This document shows, one piece after another, positions 1-7,626 of a stretch of 64,000 bases of DNA (position 1 is the stretch's first letter; each line of letters begins with the position of its first letter). The position numbers were made by a program, and so were the translations under genes. The notes under the pieces were generated by a model. It was not told where the DNA came from and made no database searches. It worked only from the letters and a program-made list of their open reading frames with translations. The stretch is from positions 1 through 64,000 of the forward strand of contig CANQOH010000004.1 in the NCBI GenBank assembly GCA_947625425.1. The letters run 5' to 3'. This DNA is from an uncultured Bacilli bacterium. GTDB lineage: Bacteria; Bacillota_I; Bacilli_A; RF39; UBA660.

Positions 1-38
1 TCGGCAACCTCACACATCTACGCAGTCATACGATTTTC

Positions 39-67
39 ATTATAGCAAGAAACTGCGGTGAAATCAA
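39..67 (-). promoter_or_regulatory. Strong sigma-A-type promoter reading off the left edge
   Basis: On the minus strand a TTGATT -35 box (62-67) is followed after exactly 17 nt by a perfect TATAAT -10 box (39-44). Transcription would start near position 32 and leave the window leftwards. The transcribed bases 1-31 hold no start codon with a ribosome binding site and look like a 5' leader. They faintly recall the leader before rpsJ in other Bacilli, but that is from memory and unverified. Confidence 0.7.
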
Positions 68-145
68 GCCTAAATTTAATTTTATATATAAAAAACCACA
101 TTTCTTTATTAATGAAACATGGTTTAAATAATTTTATTTTTTTAA

Positions 146-592
146 TTAAGGATCAATTAAGCTTAGTAAAGCATCATTATCAATATAATATCTATTTTTG
201 TTATTCTTTAAAGTTATATAAGATGAATTGTCTTCTTTATTGTCTGTAGCATAGTAGTTATATTCTATTTCTTCAATAATTTGATCTTTTTTATTATAGA
301 ATGTTAATCGATAATGAGGTGCTCCATCTAAATTTATGCCATCTGTATCTTTTACTTCTCGTCCTTTTAAAACAATATCAACTATCTTATCAATTTGTTC
401 TTTACTAGTTATTTTAGTTTCTTTGCCAGTATTTTCTTCATTGCGTGGACGGACATAAACTATTTTTATATATTCGGTCTTAGATAATTGTTTTTCTAAG
501 CTAGAATTTCGATTAGCGAATATAACGATGGTAGTTACAGCAATTATAACAAGCAAAATAATTAATATAATTAAAATAGATTTCTTTTTCAT
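146..592 (-). CDS. Small membrane-anchored protein, function unknown
   Basis: Encodes about 148 residues. A Lys-rich start is followed by one hydrophobic segment (about residues 5-27) and an extracytoplasmic domain of about 115 residues rich in Lys, Asn and Tyr, ending in a Leu-Leu-Ser-Leu stretch. I do not recognise the family; topology suggests an N-terminal anchor or uncleaved signal. The ATG at 592 is preferred because AGGAG at 600-604 lies 7 nt upstream, whereas the in-frame ATG at 598 abuts it. The 5' leader is nearly the same as that of the phosphoglycerate-mutase-like gene at 3685. It stands alone: the gene to its right ends at 649, and the strong left-edge promoter lies beyond its stop. 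Confidence 0.7.
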   Translation of the reverse strand: MKKKSILIILIILLVIIAVTTIVIFANRNSSLEKQLSKTEYIKIVYVRPRNEENTGKETKITSKEQIDKIVDIVLKGREVKDTDGINLDGAPHYRLTFYNKKDQIIEEIEYNYYATDNKEDNSSYITLKNNKNRYYIDNDALLSLIDP

Positions 593-648
593 TTTCATTC
601 TCCTATTAATATAATAGCATATAATAAAAAAAGTTCAAGTATGAACTT

Positions 649-2172
649 TTATTGAAGATTATTTAATTCGAATAGATAGGCATTATATGTTTTATTTTCA
701 AATAATTGTTGATCATTGAAGACTAAATGGTAATGATTAAATATATAAGAGTCTTTTTCTTTAACATAGTCGATATCTTTTTTAGTGTAGTATAAGATAA
801 AGGTTATTTCTTCATTCTCGACATATTTTTTAAAAGAATCTTTATTTTCTGGCCAACGTTTATAAGATATATTTTGTAATTCAAAATATCGAGTATTAGG
901 AATAATACCAGTTGTAGTATATAAACCACCATCTAAGTAGCCCATGTTTAATAATGTAGGATTTTCATATTGATTGATGTACTTCGCATAACGATACTGA
1001 AACATTTCATTTTTCTTTAAACCAATCATCTCGCGGTAGTTAGCATTATAGTAGCTACATATAATCAACACTATGTTTATTAGTATAATTGGGATTAGGT
1101 AGTAACGCCACTTAAAGAATGAATCGGTGTACTTACTTAAAATAGATATTAGCGATACTAAAGAAATGGTTAAGATAATAAAAATTGGCAAAAGATAATA
1201 ACGATAAAATCTTAAGCCCCAGAACATACCAATAATAGTTATTATGAAGGTAAGAATAAGAGTTATCTTACAATATGTATTTGTTTTTAATTGAGTTATG
1301 AAAAGGGGAATACCTAAAATAAGGATTGTTATTATAAGACCATTATTGTTTACGGCTTTGACGAAACCAGTAAAGATTTCTTTTAGTTTAATAATTAAGG
1401 TACTTTTTTCATTATTATAAGCATTGATGTTAAATAGGAAATAGACATCAAAGAATTCTTTAATACCTTTATTAATAGCAAAATAGATTAAAGCAATTAA
1501 AAGTGGTATAAACATGCCACCTAGGAAAGCTAGACATGATAAGAAAGCTTTTTTATATTGCTTTTTAAAGAATAGGTTAAAAAAGATAAACATCATGAAA
1601 GCAAACCAAAAACCTAGTAAAGTGTATTTAATAAGTAAAATACAACCAGCTAGAAAACCATTAAGGGCTAATTCTTTGTAATTAAGTTCTTTTTCTTTAA
1701 AATGCCTTAAGTAATAATATAAAGAAATAGCAAATAAAGGAAGACAGAATTCTTCACAAGAACTACCATGAACAAAAGCAGTACTAGTCGTTATTAACAA
1801 GCTTATGACTGGTAAAATAAGATAAGAATATTCTTTTTTGATAAAAAGAGTTATTATTTTATGAATATAATAAAGAAAAAGGCTGAATAAAAGAACTTCG
1901 ATAACAAAAATACCATAAAAATTTTTAAATGATATTAATGAACCTAGGCCATATATAAAATATAGTAATATGCCTTTTTGCTCAAATAGGTCTTTATAAG
2001 GAACAACACCATGCATCATACTTTTGCCAACTGTAAAGAAAGCATTAGCGTCAACCCAATCATTTAAGGGATACAAAAAAGAGTTTTTACTAGTAAATAG
2101 TAAAAAGGCAAAAGATAAGATTAAGCAATATATTGGAATTATATATTTTTTGATAGTATTTATGATTTTCAT
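649..2172 (-). CDS. Polytopic membrane protein, GT-C-type glycosyltransferase candidate
   Basis: A 507-residue protein with about 11-12 hydrophobic segments. The first outward loop (about residues 35-70) contains DWVDANAFFTVGKSMMHG followed by VPYKDLFEQKG. This acidic loop motif between TM1 and TM2 is typical of ArnT/PMT/DUF2029-like GT-C enzymes, which move sugars from polyprenyl-phosphate donors outside the membrane. The C-terminal 90 residues are soluble and probably extracytoplasmic. It starts 17 nt after the upstream gpmI-like stop, with GAGG before the ATG, so the two are probably cotranscribed. The acceptor cannot be told; a cell-wall polymer or surface glycan is likely. The class is inferred from topology and the one motif. 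Confidence 0.6.
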   Translation of the reverse strand: MKIINTIKKYIIPIYCLILSFAFLLFTSKNSFLYPLNDWVDANAFFTVGKSMMHGVVPYKDLFEQKGILLYFIYGLGSLISFKNFYGIFVIEVLLFSLFLYYIHKIITLFIKKEYSYLILPVISLLITTSTAFVHGSSCEEFCLPLFAISLYYYLRHFKEKELNYKELALNGFLAGCILLIKYTLLGFWFAFMMFIFFNLFFKKQYKKAFLSCLAFLGGMFIPLLIALIYFAINKGIKEFFDVYFLFNINAYNNEKSTLIIKLKEIFTGFVKAVNNNGLIITILILGIPLFITQLKTNTYCKITLILTFIITIIGMFWGLRFYRYYLLPIFIILTISLVSLISILSKYTDSFFKWRYYLIPIILINIVLIICSYYNANYREMIGLKKNEMFQYRYAKYINQYENPTLLNMGYLDGGLYTTTGIIPNTRYFELQNISYKRWPENKDSFKKYVENEEITFILYYTKKDIDYVKEKDSYIFNHYHLVFNDQQLFENKTYNAYLFELNNLQ

Positions 2173-2188
2173 TTATGACCTCAAATAT

Positions 2189-3685
2189 TTAGAATAAGAT
2201 ATCGGTATCTTTCATTTCTTTGGGAATAGCTATATCCATATAGTTTAAGATTGTTGGAGCGAAGCTATACAAGTCACCATTATTTAATTTAACTTTTTTA
2301 TCCATGATAATAAATGGGACTGGACTGGTTGTGTTCTTGGTTATTATATCATTATCACGATTGATAATGGTATCAGTTTTAGCATGACTACTAATAATGA
2401 CTACTTTATAGAAGTTTTCCTCAGCGACTTCAATTATTTTACCAAGACAAATATCTACTGCTTGTAAGCCGTTAATAGTTGCTTGATAGTTACCTGTATG
2501 ACCTACTTCATCAGGGTTAGCAAAATTAACTAAAATAAAATCATAATCTTTTTCCATACATTCAATTGCGGTTTTAGAGACAGCTAAAGAACTCATTTCG
2601 GGTTTTAGATCAAAACTATCAACAGCTGGTGAATCAACACAGAAGATATCACAATTTTCAATTTCGTTATATTTTTCACCATTAAGGAAATAACTCATTG
2701 GATAACTTTTAACACTTTCAAAGATATGAGCTTGATTAAGACCTAACTCAGATATATATTCACATAAGGTATGATTAATTGTTTTAGATTCAAAGAAGTA
2801 ATTACGACTTAGATTTTTATCTATTTCATATAAACTATAAACTTTTATATTAGTTGGATAAGTATCGAATTCAACAAAATCTTTATTAGTCATAGCATTA
2901 AGTAATTGGATTTGATTACTCTTACTAAAGTTTAAAAATAAGAAAGCATCACTTGGTTGAAGTTCAAGAAAATTATGAGTTTTTAAAGGAGGTATATATT
3001 CATCAGTAATTTTTTTCTCATAACATTTATCAATAGTTAAACCTAAATTACCAGCTTCGATTCCTTTACCAGTAAATAATAAGTCATAATACATTTTAGT
3101 ACGACTATAATCCTTAGTATAGTCCATAGCATAGTAACGACCACATACTGAAGCAATATATATATTATCGGTTATTAAATGATTAATGCTTTTTATATAT
3201 TTATAAACTGAATAGCGATCCGAATCACGACCATCAGATATTAAATGAAGATATACTTTATTATCTAATTTATAGGTTTTTAGTAACTCAATAAATGATT
3301 GAAGATGTCTTATATGAGAAGATACGCCGCCATCAGAGATTAAAAAGCTAATATGAAGATTTTTAGCACTATTACTTTTTAAATATTCAATCATTTCATT
3401 AAATTTACCATTGTATTTTAAACGTTCTTTTTTAAATATTTCGTCAACATCAGTTAAACGATTAGAAGTAAGACGACCAGCCCCAATTAATTTATGACCA
3501 AGTTCGCTATTACCACATTGTCCTTCAGGAAGATTAGCAGATGGACCACTAGCTTTTAATAAACAATGAGGATAATTATTCCATATATCTATAAAATTAT
3601 TCATTCCGGCATTTTTAACAGCATTACCATAAATGTCTTCACGCATACCGAAACCATCTAATATAATCGCTAATATTTTTTTCAT
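2189..3685 (-). CDS. gpmI: Divergent 2,3-BPG-independent phosphoglycerate mutase, active site altered
   Basis: About 498 residues, the usual iPGM length, matching the family from end to end: an N-terminal LDGFG, the nucleophile block GNSELGH, SDGRDSD, GRYYAMD, and NFANPDEVGHTG. The normal enzyme interconverts 3- and 2-phosphoglycerate using two Mn ions. Here many family-invariant residues are changed: TADHGN reads ISSHAK (metal Asp to Ser), AHTTNPVP reads KNTTSPVP (metal His to Asn), GGVHSH reads GGVSSH, and NFRxDR reads NFSKSN (two phosphate-binding Arg lost). The frame is intact. It is either a pseudoenzyme or has a new substrate. ATG 3685 is chosen: AGGAG lies 7 nt upstream, while the ATG at 3691 abuts it. 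It follows spo0A and precedes a membrane glycosyltransferase. Confidence 0.85.
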   Translation of the reverse strand: MKKILAIILDGFGMREDIYGNAVKNAGMNNFIDIWNNYPHCLLKASGPSANLPEGQCGNSELGHKLIGAGRLTSNRLTDVDEIFKKERLKYNGKFNEMIEYLKSNSAKNLHISFLISDGGVSSHIRHLQSFIELLKTYKLDNKVYLHLISDGRDSDRYSVYKYIKSINHLITDNIYIASVCGRYYAMDYTKDYSRTKMYYDLLFTGKGIEAGNLGLTIDKCYEKKITDEYIPPLKTHNFLELQPSDAFLFLNFSKSNQIQLLNAMTNKDFVEFDTYPTNIKVYSLYEIDKNLSRNYFFESKTINHTLCEYISELGLNQAHIFESVKSYPMSYFLNGEKYNEIENCDIFCVDSPAVDSFDLKPEMSSLAVSKTAIECMEKDYDFILVNFANPDEVGHTGNYQATINGLQAVDICLGKIIEVAEENFYKVVIISSHAKTDTIINRDNDIITKNTTSPVPFIIMDKKVKLNNGDLYSFAPTILNYMDIAIPKEMKDTDILF

Positions 3686-3756
3686 TTTCATTCTCCTATT
3701 AACATAATAGCACATAAAAAAAAGAAATTACAATATTCTAGGGTAATTTCTTAAAA

Positions 3757-4518
3757 TTAATAAGAGGTTCTTCCTTGTTCCATCATTATCTTATCAACAA
3801 TGATAGCAATAAATTCACCATTTGTTGGCTTAGTTTTATAATAATCTACACAATTAGAAAATAATTCATTTGAGTATTCATAATTACCACGATCCCATCC
3901 GGTTTCGATAGCACTTCTAATTGACCGTTCAATACAACTTTCTTTTTTCGAAAATGATTTAGCTAACATAGGATATATCTCTTTAGTTATAGAGGTCAAT
4001 AAGGATGGTTCTAAGTAGCATTCATATATAGCTTTTCTAAGATAATGAAAACCATTTTTATCTGGGGCAATTCCTAGCTTCTTTAAAATCTCTGCTACTT
4101 GATCATATATAGATAGTTTTTGGTAATTATATTTTTCATTTTTCTTTTTGATTTCTTCTAAAGATATTATTAAATCAGATACCGAATAAGATTTAGGGAT
4201 TATGTTAAATAGTTGATAATCACTAGTTGTTAAGTTGTAACAATCAAGTTTGATATTATCGATAATGATTGTTCTTGATAAATAATATTTATTAGAGTAT
4301 TTAGTTAATAAACTTAAGACGTCTTCGCCAGGTAATGTGCCATCTATGATAATAGCATCGATAGTAGCGTTAATATCATTAATTATATTTAAAGCATCTT
4401 TATAGTTATCAGCACTATATTTTATAATTACTTCAGTCGATATTTTACTTATGTCTTCTTTAAGTCGATTTAATTCTTCTGTACTACATACTACCAATGT
4501 GTTTATGTTGTTTTTCAT
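3757..4518 (-). CDS. spo0A: Spo0A, master regulator of sporulation, decayed receiver
   Basis: 253 residues. The C-terminal DNA-binding domain (about 138-250) is unmistakable: YLRKAI, SITKEIYP, AKSF, ERSIRSAIETGW, RGN, and KPTNGEFIAIIVDK all match Spo0A in order. The N-terminal receiver (1-125) keeps the phospho-acceptor region as IIIDGTLPG, with Asp59 at the expected place. The acidic pair that binds Mg, ADD in Bacillus, reads CST, and the conserved Lys-Pro near residue 108 is scrambled. Phosphorelay control is therefore doubtful. It lies between tpiA and the gpmI-like gene rather than beside spoIVB. The gene has its own 68-nt upstream gap containing a 0A-box-like TGTCGAC (4581-4587), so autoregulation is possible. 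Confidence 0.9.
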   Translation of the reverse strand: MKNNINTLVVCSTEELNRLKEDISKISTEVIIKYSADNYKDALNIINDINATIDAIIIDGTLPGEDVLSLLTKYSNKYYLSRTIIIDNIKLDCYNLTTSDYQLFNIIPKSYSVSDLIISLEEIKKKNEKYNYQKLSIYDQVAEILKKLGIAPDKNGFHYLRKAIYECYLEPSLLTSITKEIYPMLAKSFSKKESCIERSIRSAIETGWDRGNYEYSNELFSNCVDYYKTKPTNGEFIAIIVDKIMMEQGRTSY

Positions 4519-4580
4519 ATCTTCTTTCTCTTTCTATAATGCTATTTTATACTGCTTACTTATGGTATTATGTTTTATTT

Positions 4581-4587
4581 TGTCGAC
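4581..4587 (+). promoter_or_regulatory. 0A-box-like heptamer upstream of spo0A
   Basis: TGTCGAC differs at one base from the Spo0A recognition heptamer TGTCGAA and lies about 63 nt upstream of the spo0A start. A single near-match in AT-rich DNA is weak evidence, but Bacillus spo0A is known to be autoregulated through such boxes. Confidence 0.3.
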
Positions 4588-5336
4588 TATATAGTATTTT
4601 TAAATTTGTTATAGATATTTTTTAAAGTATTAATGTTGGTAGATCCTTCTCCTATTATGACGCCATCTAAGTTAGCTATTTGTGCTAAAGACTCGATATT
4701 TTCGTCATTAAGACTACCACCATATATTAGAGGAATGTTAGTATTATATGTATTGTTTATTAGCTTATTTATAAAATTAATTATGTTATTTAATTCATCT
4801 ATTTGGGGAATTTCTCCACTACCAATTGACCATATTGGTTCATAGACAATTATTAAATTATCTATTATATCTTGAGGTAAGTTATTTAATAGATGTAATT
4901 GATTAGTCAAAACTTCTTCGGTTTGATTGCTTTCTTTTTCTTCTTCGGTTTCACCAATAAAATATATTGGTTTGATATTGTTTTTATAAGCATTAATTAT
5001 TTTGTTTAATAAAGTAGTTTCGGTTTCTTTAAGAATACAACGACTTTCGTGATGACCAATTAAAGTATATGATACATTAAGTGATTTTAATTGTTCAGCA
5101 CTATTTTCGCCTGTATAAGCACCATTTTCATACATGGAGATTTCTTGACTACCTAGTTTATACTTAGTATCTTCAAAAATATATAAATAGGTAGTTGGAG
5201 GGCATAGAATAAGTTCAATATTATCTGTGATATTTAAAGAAGAAAGTTCTTTTTTTAATTGGATAAAGTCTTCTTTAAGTAATAATGATTTAAAATTACA
5301 GATAAAGTATTTCTTATTGTTCGTCGATGTTGTCAA
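4587..5336 (-). CDS. tpiA: Triose-phosphate isomerase
   Basis: A TIM barrel of about 249 residues interconverting DHAP and glyceraldehyde 3-phosphate. Visible hallmarks are N-x-K in CNFKS (catalytic Lys), IGHHESR (catalytic His, normally IGHSERR), YEPIWSIGSG (catalytic Glu and flexible loop) and YGGSL near the end. The altered motif around the His and the low overall similarity mark a fast-evolving copy, but all three catalytic residues are present. The 5' end overlaps pgk in a different frame. A TTG at 5336 has AAGGA 10 nt upstream and places the catalytic Lys at residue 16, near the family norm. The in-frame ATG at 5354 lacks an RBS and would add six residues. Translation is probably coupled to pgk. 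Confidence 0.88.
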   Translation of the reverse strand: MTTSTNNKKYFICNFKSLLLKEDFIQLKKELSSLNITDNIELILCPPTTYLYIFEDTKYKLGSQEISMYENGAYTGENSAEQLKSLNVSYTLIGHHESRCILKETETTLLNKIINAYKNNIKPIYFIGETEEEKESNQTEEVLTNQLHLLNNLPQDIIDNLIIVYEPIWSIGSGEIPQIDELNNIINFINKLINNTYNTNIPLIYGGSLNDENIESLAQIANLDGVIIGEGSTNINTLKNIYNKFKNTI

Positions 5337-6501
5337 TGGCAGGTAATCCTTCATTGATTATATATTCTAAAGTTGCTCCTCCACCAGTGGATAAATAAGT
5401 AAATTTTTCACCAAGTTTGAAATGTTTAACTGCACTTACACCATCGCCACCACCAACTATTTTTATAGCATTAGTGTTAACGATGTTATTTAATAATTCT
5501 CTTGTACCAGTGGCAAAGCGAATATCTTCGTATTTGCCAGCTGTACCATTAACAAAGATTGTTTTTGAAGAATCAATTACTTCTTTGTATTTATTAATTG
5601 TCTTCATACCAATATCAAGGATCATGTCGTCTTCTTCAACTTTATCGATATTAACATGTTCAATAAAGTCATTATTATATTCACGACCTATGATAGCATC
5701 GACTGGTAGCATAATTTTATCTTTATAATTAATTAATAATTCTTTTAATTTAGCGATGATTTCTGGATCCCTAGTACGTAATGAGTTACCAACATTAAAA
5801 CCTAAAGTTGCTAAGCAAGAATTAGCTATTCCGCCAGTTATTAGTAAATGATCACATTTAGGCAATAAAGCTTCAATTAAAGCAACTTTGTCTTCGACTT
5901 TAGCACCACCCATAACAATAGTAAATGGTTTTTCAGCATTTAAAACATATTTATCTAACATTTGCATTTCATGTTCAACTAAGAAACCTATGCAATTAGG
6001 TAAATATTTAGCTACACCATATGTCGAAGCATGTTTACGATGAGCAGAACCAAATGCATCTAGACAGAAAACGTCAGCTAGGCCAGCCCAATACATAGCT
6101 AGTTGGGCATCATTACCGCTTTCTAATTTATCTGGTACATCTTCAAATCGAGTGTTTTCTAAAACAAGAATATCGCCAGGATTCATATTTTCAATTTTAG
6201 CTTCTAAGTATAAACTACGAGGTTGCTTAGAAAAGATTACTTTTGTTTGAACTAACTTTTGAAGATGTTCAGCAATAGGTGCTAAAGAATTCTTAGCTTT
6301 GTCTTCTTCAGATTTTACTTTACCAAAGTGGGATAAGATAATTATCTTTGCCCCTTGTTTTACTAAATATTCTATTGTATTTAAAGAAGCGATTATTTTA
6401 CTATCATCTAGTATTCTTCCGTTTTCAACAGGTACATTAAAATCGCATCTTAATAGGACTCTCTTATTTTTTACATCGATGTCTTGAATTCTTTTTTTCA
6501 T
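5314..6501 (-). CDS. pgk: Phosphoglycerate kinase
   Basis: 395 residues, the usual length. It makes ATP and 3-phosphoglycerate from 1,3-bisphosphoglycerate and ADP. Motifs run in order: RVLLRCDFNVP at the N-terminus, SHFGK, LENTRF, DAFGSAHRKHAST, MGGAKVEDK (hinge) and the nucleotide-binding STGGGATLEYI near the end. The ATG at 6501 has a GGTGATGG-type RBS. A clear promoter lies 17-45 nt upstream, and gapA ends in a terminator just beyond that, so pgk-tpiA form their own transcription unit. Its last 23-41 nt overlap tpiA in another frame. I see nothing abnormal in the active site. Confidence 0.97.
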   Translation of the reverse strand: MKKRIQDIDVKNKRVLLRCDFNVPVENGRILDDSKIIASLNTIEYLVKQGAKIIILSHFGKVKSEEDKAKNSLAPIAEHLQKLVQTKVIFSKQPRSLYLEAKIENMNPGDILVLENTRFEDVPDKLESGNDAQLAMYWAGLADVFCLDAFGSAHRKHASTYGVAKYLPNCIGFLVEHEMQMLDKYVLNAEKPFTIVMGGAKVEDKVALIEALLPKCDHLLITGGIANSCLATLGFNVGNSLRTRDPEIIAKLKELLINYKDKIMLPVDAIIGREYNNDFIEHVNIDKVEEDDMILDIGMKTINKYKEVIDSSKTIFVNGTAGKYEDIRFATGTRELLNNIVNTNAIKIVGGGDGVSAVKHFKLGEKFTYLSTGGGATLEYIINEGLPAIDNIDEQ

Positions 6502-6517
6502 ACCATCACCATTTTCT

Positions 6518-6546
6518 ATTATAAATTATGTATTTAATGAGTTCAA
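6518..6546 (-). promoter_or_regulatory. Promoter of pgk-tpiA
   Basis: TTGAAC (6541-6546 on the minus strand), 17-nt spacer, TATAAT (6518-6523). It lies between the gapA terminator and the pgk start. Confidence 0.8.
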
Positions 6547-6570
6547 TTTCTTAAGATTTTTCTTTACAGA

Positions 6571-6597
6571 AAAAAGTGTCTATTAAAGGCACTTTTT
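6571..6597. terminator. Bidirectional terminator after gapA
   Basis: Ten-bp stem AAAAAGTGTC/GGCACTTTTT with loop TATTAAA and a T-run on either strand. It overlaps the gapA stop codon and separates gapA from pgk. Confidence 0.85.
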
Positions 6598-7609
6598 ATT
6601 TTTCAATATTGAATAGTTTTTTAGCTGTACGCATCATTTGCGCAGTATAACCCATTTCATTATCGTACCATGCAACGACTTTAACTAATTGTTTGCCATC
6701 GCTTTCTAGAACGTTAGTTAATAGGCCATCTACTGTAGCACCAACTTTTTTACCTAGAATATCACTTGATACAATAGGATCCATTGTGAATTTTAAAGTT
6801 TCATTTTGATTGTTAGTAAACAATGTGTTGATTTCTTCTACTGTAGTGTTACGAGCTAGTTCTAGAGTAACATCAACTACTGAGCCATCTGATACAGGAA
6901 CACGGAAAGCATTACCATCCATTTTACCTAATAGACTTGGAATTACTAGGCCAATAGCACTAGCAGCACCAGTAGATGCTGGAACGATATTCATAGCACA
7001 GGCACGACCACGACGAGCTTTGATTCCTTTGTTATGAGGAATATCTAATGTAGCTTGGTCATTTGTGTAAGCATGAATGGTTGTCATATAACCTTTTACA
7101 ATACCAATATTGTCTTCTAAGACTTTTAATACTGGAGCTAAGCAGTTAGTTGTACAAGAAGCAGCAGAAATTATTTCTTCTGTTCCATCTAAAGTATCTG
7201 AGTTAACGTTATAAACGATAGTTTTCATATCACCTTTACCTGGAGCAGAAATAATTACTTTTTTAGCACCAGCTTCAATGTGTTTATGAGCATCTTCTAA
7301 TTTAGTAAATAAACCTGTACATTCTAAAACAACATCTACTCCTAGTTCTCCCCAAGGAAGATTAGCAGGATCTTTTTCAGAATATACTTTAATTCTTTTA
7401 GTTCCTTTAATAACTAATTCATCACCTTCAAAGTTAATGATATCTTCATGGAATGAGCGGTGATTTGTGTCATATTTTAATAAATATGCTAATGTTTCAG
7501 CATCAGTTAAATCATTGATGGCAACAACATCAAAATCACTTCCTGTAATCATTTCTCTAAAAGCTAAACGACCTATACGGCCAAATCCATTAATTGCAAC
7601 TTTTATCAT
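6596..7609 (-). CDS. gapA: Glyceraldehyde-3-phosphate dehydrogenase
   Basis: 337 residues. It oxidises glyceraldehyde 3-phosphate with NAD to 1,3-bisphosphoglycerate. The Rossmann start INGFGRIGRLAFR, the catalytic SAASCTTNCLAP (Cys), TTIHAYTNDQ (His partner), the RRGRACAMNIVPASTGAA phosphate loop and a WYDNEMGY C-terminus are all present. AINDLTD after the second strand fits an NAD-specific glycolytic enzyme. It starts 18 nt after the stop of the uridine-kinase-like gene and so probably shares its transcript. It is followed by a strong terminator. The substrate product passes to the adjacent pgk. Confidence 0.98.
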   Translation of the reverse strand: MIKVAINGFGRIGRLAFREMITGSDFDVVAINDLTDAETLAYLLKYDTNHRSFHEDIINFEGDELVIKGTKRIKVYSEKDPANLPWGELGVDVVLECTGLFTKLEDAHKHIEAGAKKVIISAPGKGDMKTIVYNVNSDTLDGTEEIISAASCTTNCLAPVLKVLEDNIGIVKGYMTTIHAYTNDQATLDIPHNKGIKARRGRACAMNIVPASTGAASAIGLVIPSLLGKMDGNAFRVPVSDGSVVDVTLELARNTTVEEINTLFTNNQNETLKFTMDPIVSSDILGKKVGATVDGLLTNVLESDGKQLVKVVAWYDNEMGYTAQMMRTAKKLFNIEK

Positions 7610-7626
7610 ATTCTACCTCTTTCTTT

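Noticed and set aside
58..249. A 63-codon plus-strand frame at the left end
   Set aside because: It overlaps the promoter on the other strand and the 146-592 gene, and has no RBS or recognisable content.
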